The notes under the pieces: generated by a model
Seen by the model: the letters and a program-made list of their open reading frames with translations, nothing else
Told to the model about the DNA's origin: nothing
Database searches by the model: none
In this document: positions 23,202-24,716 of the stretch, one piece after another
Numbering within the stretch: the stretch's first letter is position 1
How the letters are laid out: every line of letters begins with the position of its first letter
Source of the DNA: CAZXCK01 sp964639225
Lineage (GTDB): Bacteria > Chloroflexota > Anaerolineae > Aggregatilineales > Phototrophicaceae
Direction of reading: 5' to 3'
DNA length: 24,716 nt
NCBI GenBank assembly: GCA_964639225.1
Contig: CAZXCK010000058.1
Span: forward strand, 1-24,716
Program-made: the position numbers and the translations under genes

Positions 23202-24716
23202 TCAGGTGCGCGGCTCGTCAGATGGCGGCGACGGCAGGCGGCGCGTGCTGATGTCGACGGTGTCGCTCATCAGGTCGCCGAACTGGCGGCGGGTGGTCGG
23301 TCGCCGCTGCCATCTGAGCACAGCCGACATCAGATGCCGCATGTCATCCAGCAGCAGCGGCAGATAGCCGCCCAGCGTCATCAGCAAGACCAGTGGCAGC
23401 CCAACGGTATAAACCTGCTCCGGCGATGTCTGCTCAAAATAGATGAGTGCTTCCTGGATGCTGTAAGCCGCCAGCGGCCCCACCGGCTCGCCCATCCACC
23501 CCACCTGAAACGTCACGTAAATGGGCACATATGTCAGCAGCAACGTCAGCGGGACGGCGGCCAGGCTGCGCAGCTCGAAAGCCGCCGTCAGCGCGTAACC
23601 CAGCGCCCAGCCGAAGCCGCCCGCCAGCACCACGCCCAGCCCGGCTTCCAGGTTCAAAAAGAACCACGAATAAGCCCACCAGGCCATCCCACCCCACAGC
23701 GTCCCCACCAGCAGGCTCACCAGCAGACGACTCCATGCCGGCCAGAAGCCGCGCAGCCGGGCCGGAATCTCGTCGGCCAGCAGCGGCACCAGACTGCCGA
23801 TGACGCCAAAGAACATGCCGATTGCGATGGCGTTGGCCCAGCGCTGCTGCTGGAAGAACTCCGGGCGAAACAGCATATAGACGTTAAATCCCATGCCCAG
23901 CCATGCGCCGAACATCGCCGCCAACTGCCGCGAAATCAGGCTGACCGGACGCTGGGTAGCCCGGCGCAGCGTGTTGGCCGCCCAGGCATAAAAGCGCCCG
24001 GTGAGGCTCACCAGCCCCGGCAGACTGGGCGCTTCATCCCGGATGAGCGCCAGCGCCCGCAGCGCGCCCGGTCGGCCGTCGCGCTGGGCCTGGGCGATGT
24101 GCGCCGCCGCCACCTCAGACCGGATGCGCCCGATGGTGCGCGCCGCCAGCTCCGCCACACGCGGATATTCCACGTCGAGCGCCGTCTCGGCGATGAGCAT
24201 GTCGATATCGGTCGTATACGCCACCGGACGCCACAGCGTCACCGGCGCTTCCTGCAGGCTGCGCCGTGTCTCGGTGGTCAGCACGCGCCCGCGAAAATCG
24301 GATTTCACATCGTAACGCGGGGCGGCCTTCATCAGGAAAATGCGCGTACCCAGCACCCGCAGCGCCGCGATACGTGCCGCCTGGTCGCTCTCGACCTGCA
24401 GCGCCTGCGCCACCAGGCGCGGAATCTGCTCGCGCTCGCCGTCGGGCAGTGTCTCCAGACGATACAGCGCCCGCACCCGTGTCGCCGCGCTGCTGCTCTG
24501 GACAGCGTGCAGGCACACCCAGCGGCGGCTGTCATCATCGAGCGTGTTCCACCAGAATTCGACATCATGCTCGTATTCCAGCGCACCGCGCAGCAGCATC
24601 TGTTTACCGGCCAGGTCCAGCCGCAGACCGTGCCACTCGGCCTGCATATAATAGCCGCTCATCAGCATGAAGTGCGTCATCCCCAGCAGAAAGCGCCCGT
24701 TGCCGTTGGCCCAGTT
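23202..24716 (-). CDS. Membrane protein with helical-repeat N-terminal region (partial, 5' end outside the window)
   Basis: The reading frame is open to the right edge: 12 more codons precede the first ATG (24680), reading NWANGNGRFLLG, so the gene probably starts outside the window and the visible 504 residues are its C-terminal part. The first ~230 residues look like soluble helical repeats (HEAT-like: RVRALYRLETLPDGE, RIAALRVLGTR, VAELAARTIGRIR). From about residue 250 there are about six hydrophobic helices (FGAWLGMGFNVYMLF, IAIGMFFGVIGSLVPLL, LLVSLLVGTLWGGMAWWA and others), then a polar, Pro-rich C-tail. I do not recognise the family. It could be the tail of a STAND/NACHT-type protein, but no NTPase motif is visible here. 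It ends 152 bases before the small Asp-rich gene. Confidence 0.75.
   Translation of the reverse strand, partial: NWANGNGRFLLGMTHFMLMSGYYMQAEWHGLRLDLAGKQMLLRGALEYEHDVEFWWNTLDDDSRRWVCLHAVQSSSAATRVRALYRLETLPDGEREQIPRLVAQALQVESDQAARIAALRVLGTRIFLMKAAPRYDVKSDFRGRVLTTETRRSLQEAPVTLWRPVAYTTDIDMLIAETALDVEYPRVAELAARTIGRIRSEVAAAHIAQAQRDGRPGALRALALIRDEAPSLPGLVSLTGRFYAWAANTLRRATQRPVSLISRQLAAMFGAWLGMGFNVYMLFRPEFFQQQRWANAIAIGMFFGVIGSLVPLLADEIPARLRGFWPAWSRLLVSLLVGTLWGGMAWWAYSWFFLNLEAGLGVVLAGGFGWALGYALTAAFELRSLAAVPLTLLLTYVPIYVTFQVGWMGEPVGPLAAYSIQEALIYFEQTSPEQVYTVGLPLVLLMTLGGYLPLLLDDMRHLMSAVLRWQRRPTTRRQFGDLMSDTVDISTRRLPSPPSDEPRT

Noticed and set aside
1..24716. tRNA, rRNA, insertion sequences, integrase or phage genes, riboswitches
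   Set aside because: I saw no sequence supporting any of these, including no thiamine riboswitch before the thiamine pyrophosphokinase gene.

Overview
The window is a 24.7 kb high-GC bacterial contig that most resembles the Chloroflexota, class Anaerolineae. This rests on gene content: a giant multi-GAF histidine kinase, a DUF4388 (PATAN) protein next to a small MglA-like GTPase, a DUF3048 lipoprotein, a cyanobacterial-type acyl-ACP reductase relative and a PucC-type (BCD family) carrier. No 16S or other marker is present, so the placement is inference. Promoters with a clear TATAAT -10 box stand out as AT-rich islands. There are no tRNA or rRNA genes, insertion sequences, CRISPR arrays or phage genes.

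Layout. (1) 1-868, minus: the start of a MurJ lipid II flippase (cut by the window edge) behind a YgjP-type metallopeptidase. (2) 948-2372, minus: a PucC-like 12-TM carrier with its own AT-rich promoter region and a rho-independent terminator. (3) 2493-14049, minus: one long gene string. It runs from a receiver/degenerate-GGDEF regulator through a ~2,600-residue multi-GAF/PAS histidine kinase (interrupted by a 10-N assembly gap), a stand-alone CheY-like receiver, an alpha/beta-hydrolase paralogue lacking its nucleophile and thiamine pyrophosphokinase to a DUF402 protein. (4) 14151-18689, minus: a MglA-like GTPase, an intact alpha/beta hydrolase, a left-handed beta-helix protein, an acyl-ACP-reductase-like protein and a Mug/TDG-type DNA glycosylase. 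(5) 18808-19683, minus: the DUF4388 protein, with a consensus-like promoter facing away from (6). (6) 19875-22811, plus: a DUF3048 lipoprotein, a TPR/trypsin-like pseudoprotease with two zinc ribbons, and a YbjN-like protein. (7) 22897-24716, minus: a tiny Asp/Tyr-repeat protein and the C-terminal part of a membrane protein with helical repeats.

How it may work together. The central string looks like a multi-input sensory hub: a kinase with about eleven GAF and two or three PAS domains, flanked by two separate response regulators. The MglA-like GTPase and the PATAN protein are a second signalling pair, likely cytoplasmic. Two alpha/beta hydrolases, aligned residue for residue over their first ~100 positions, sit one in each block; the one behind the kinase has Gly in place of the catalytic Ser. 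A further protein, of trypsin/HtrA type, also has a ruined catalytic triad, and the DNA glycosylase lacks the usual catalytic Asn. The recurring theme is enzyme folds with replaced catalytic residues in regulatory surroundings.
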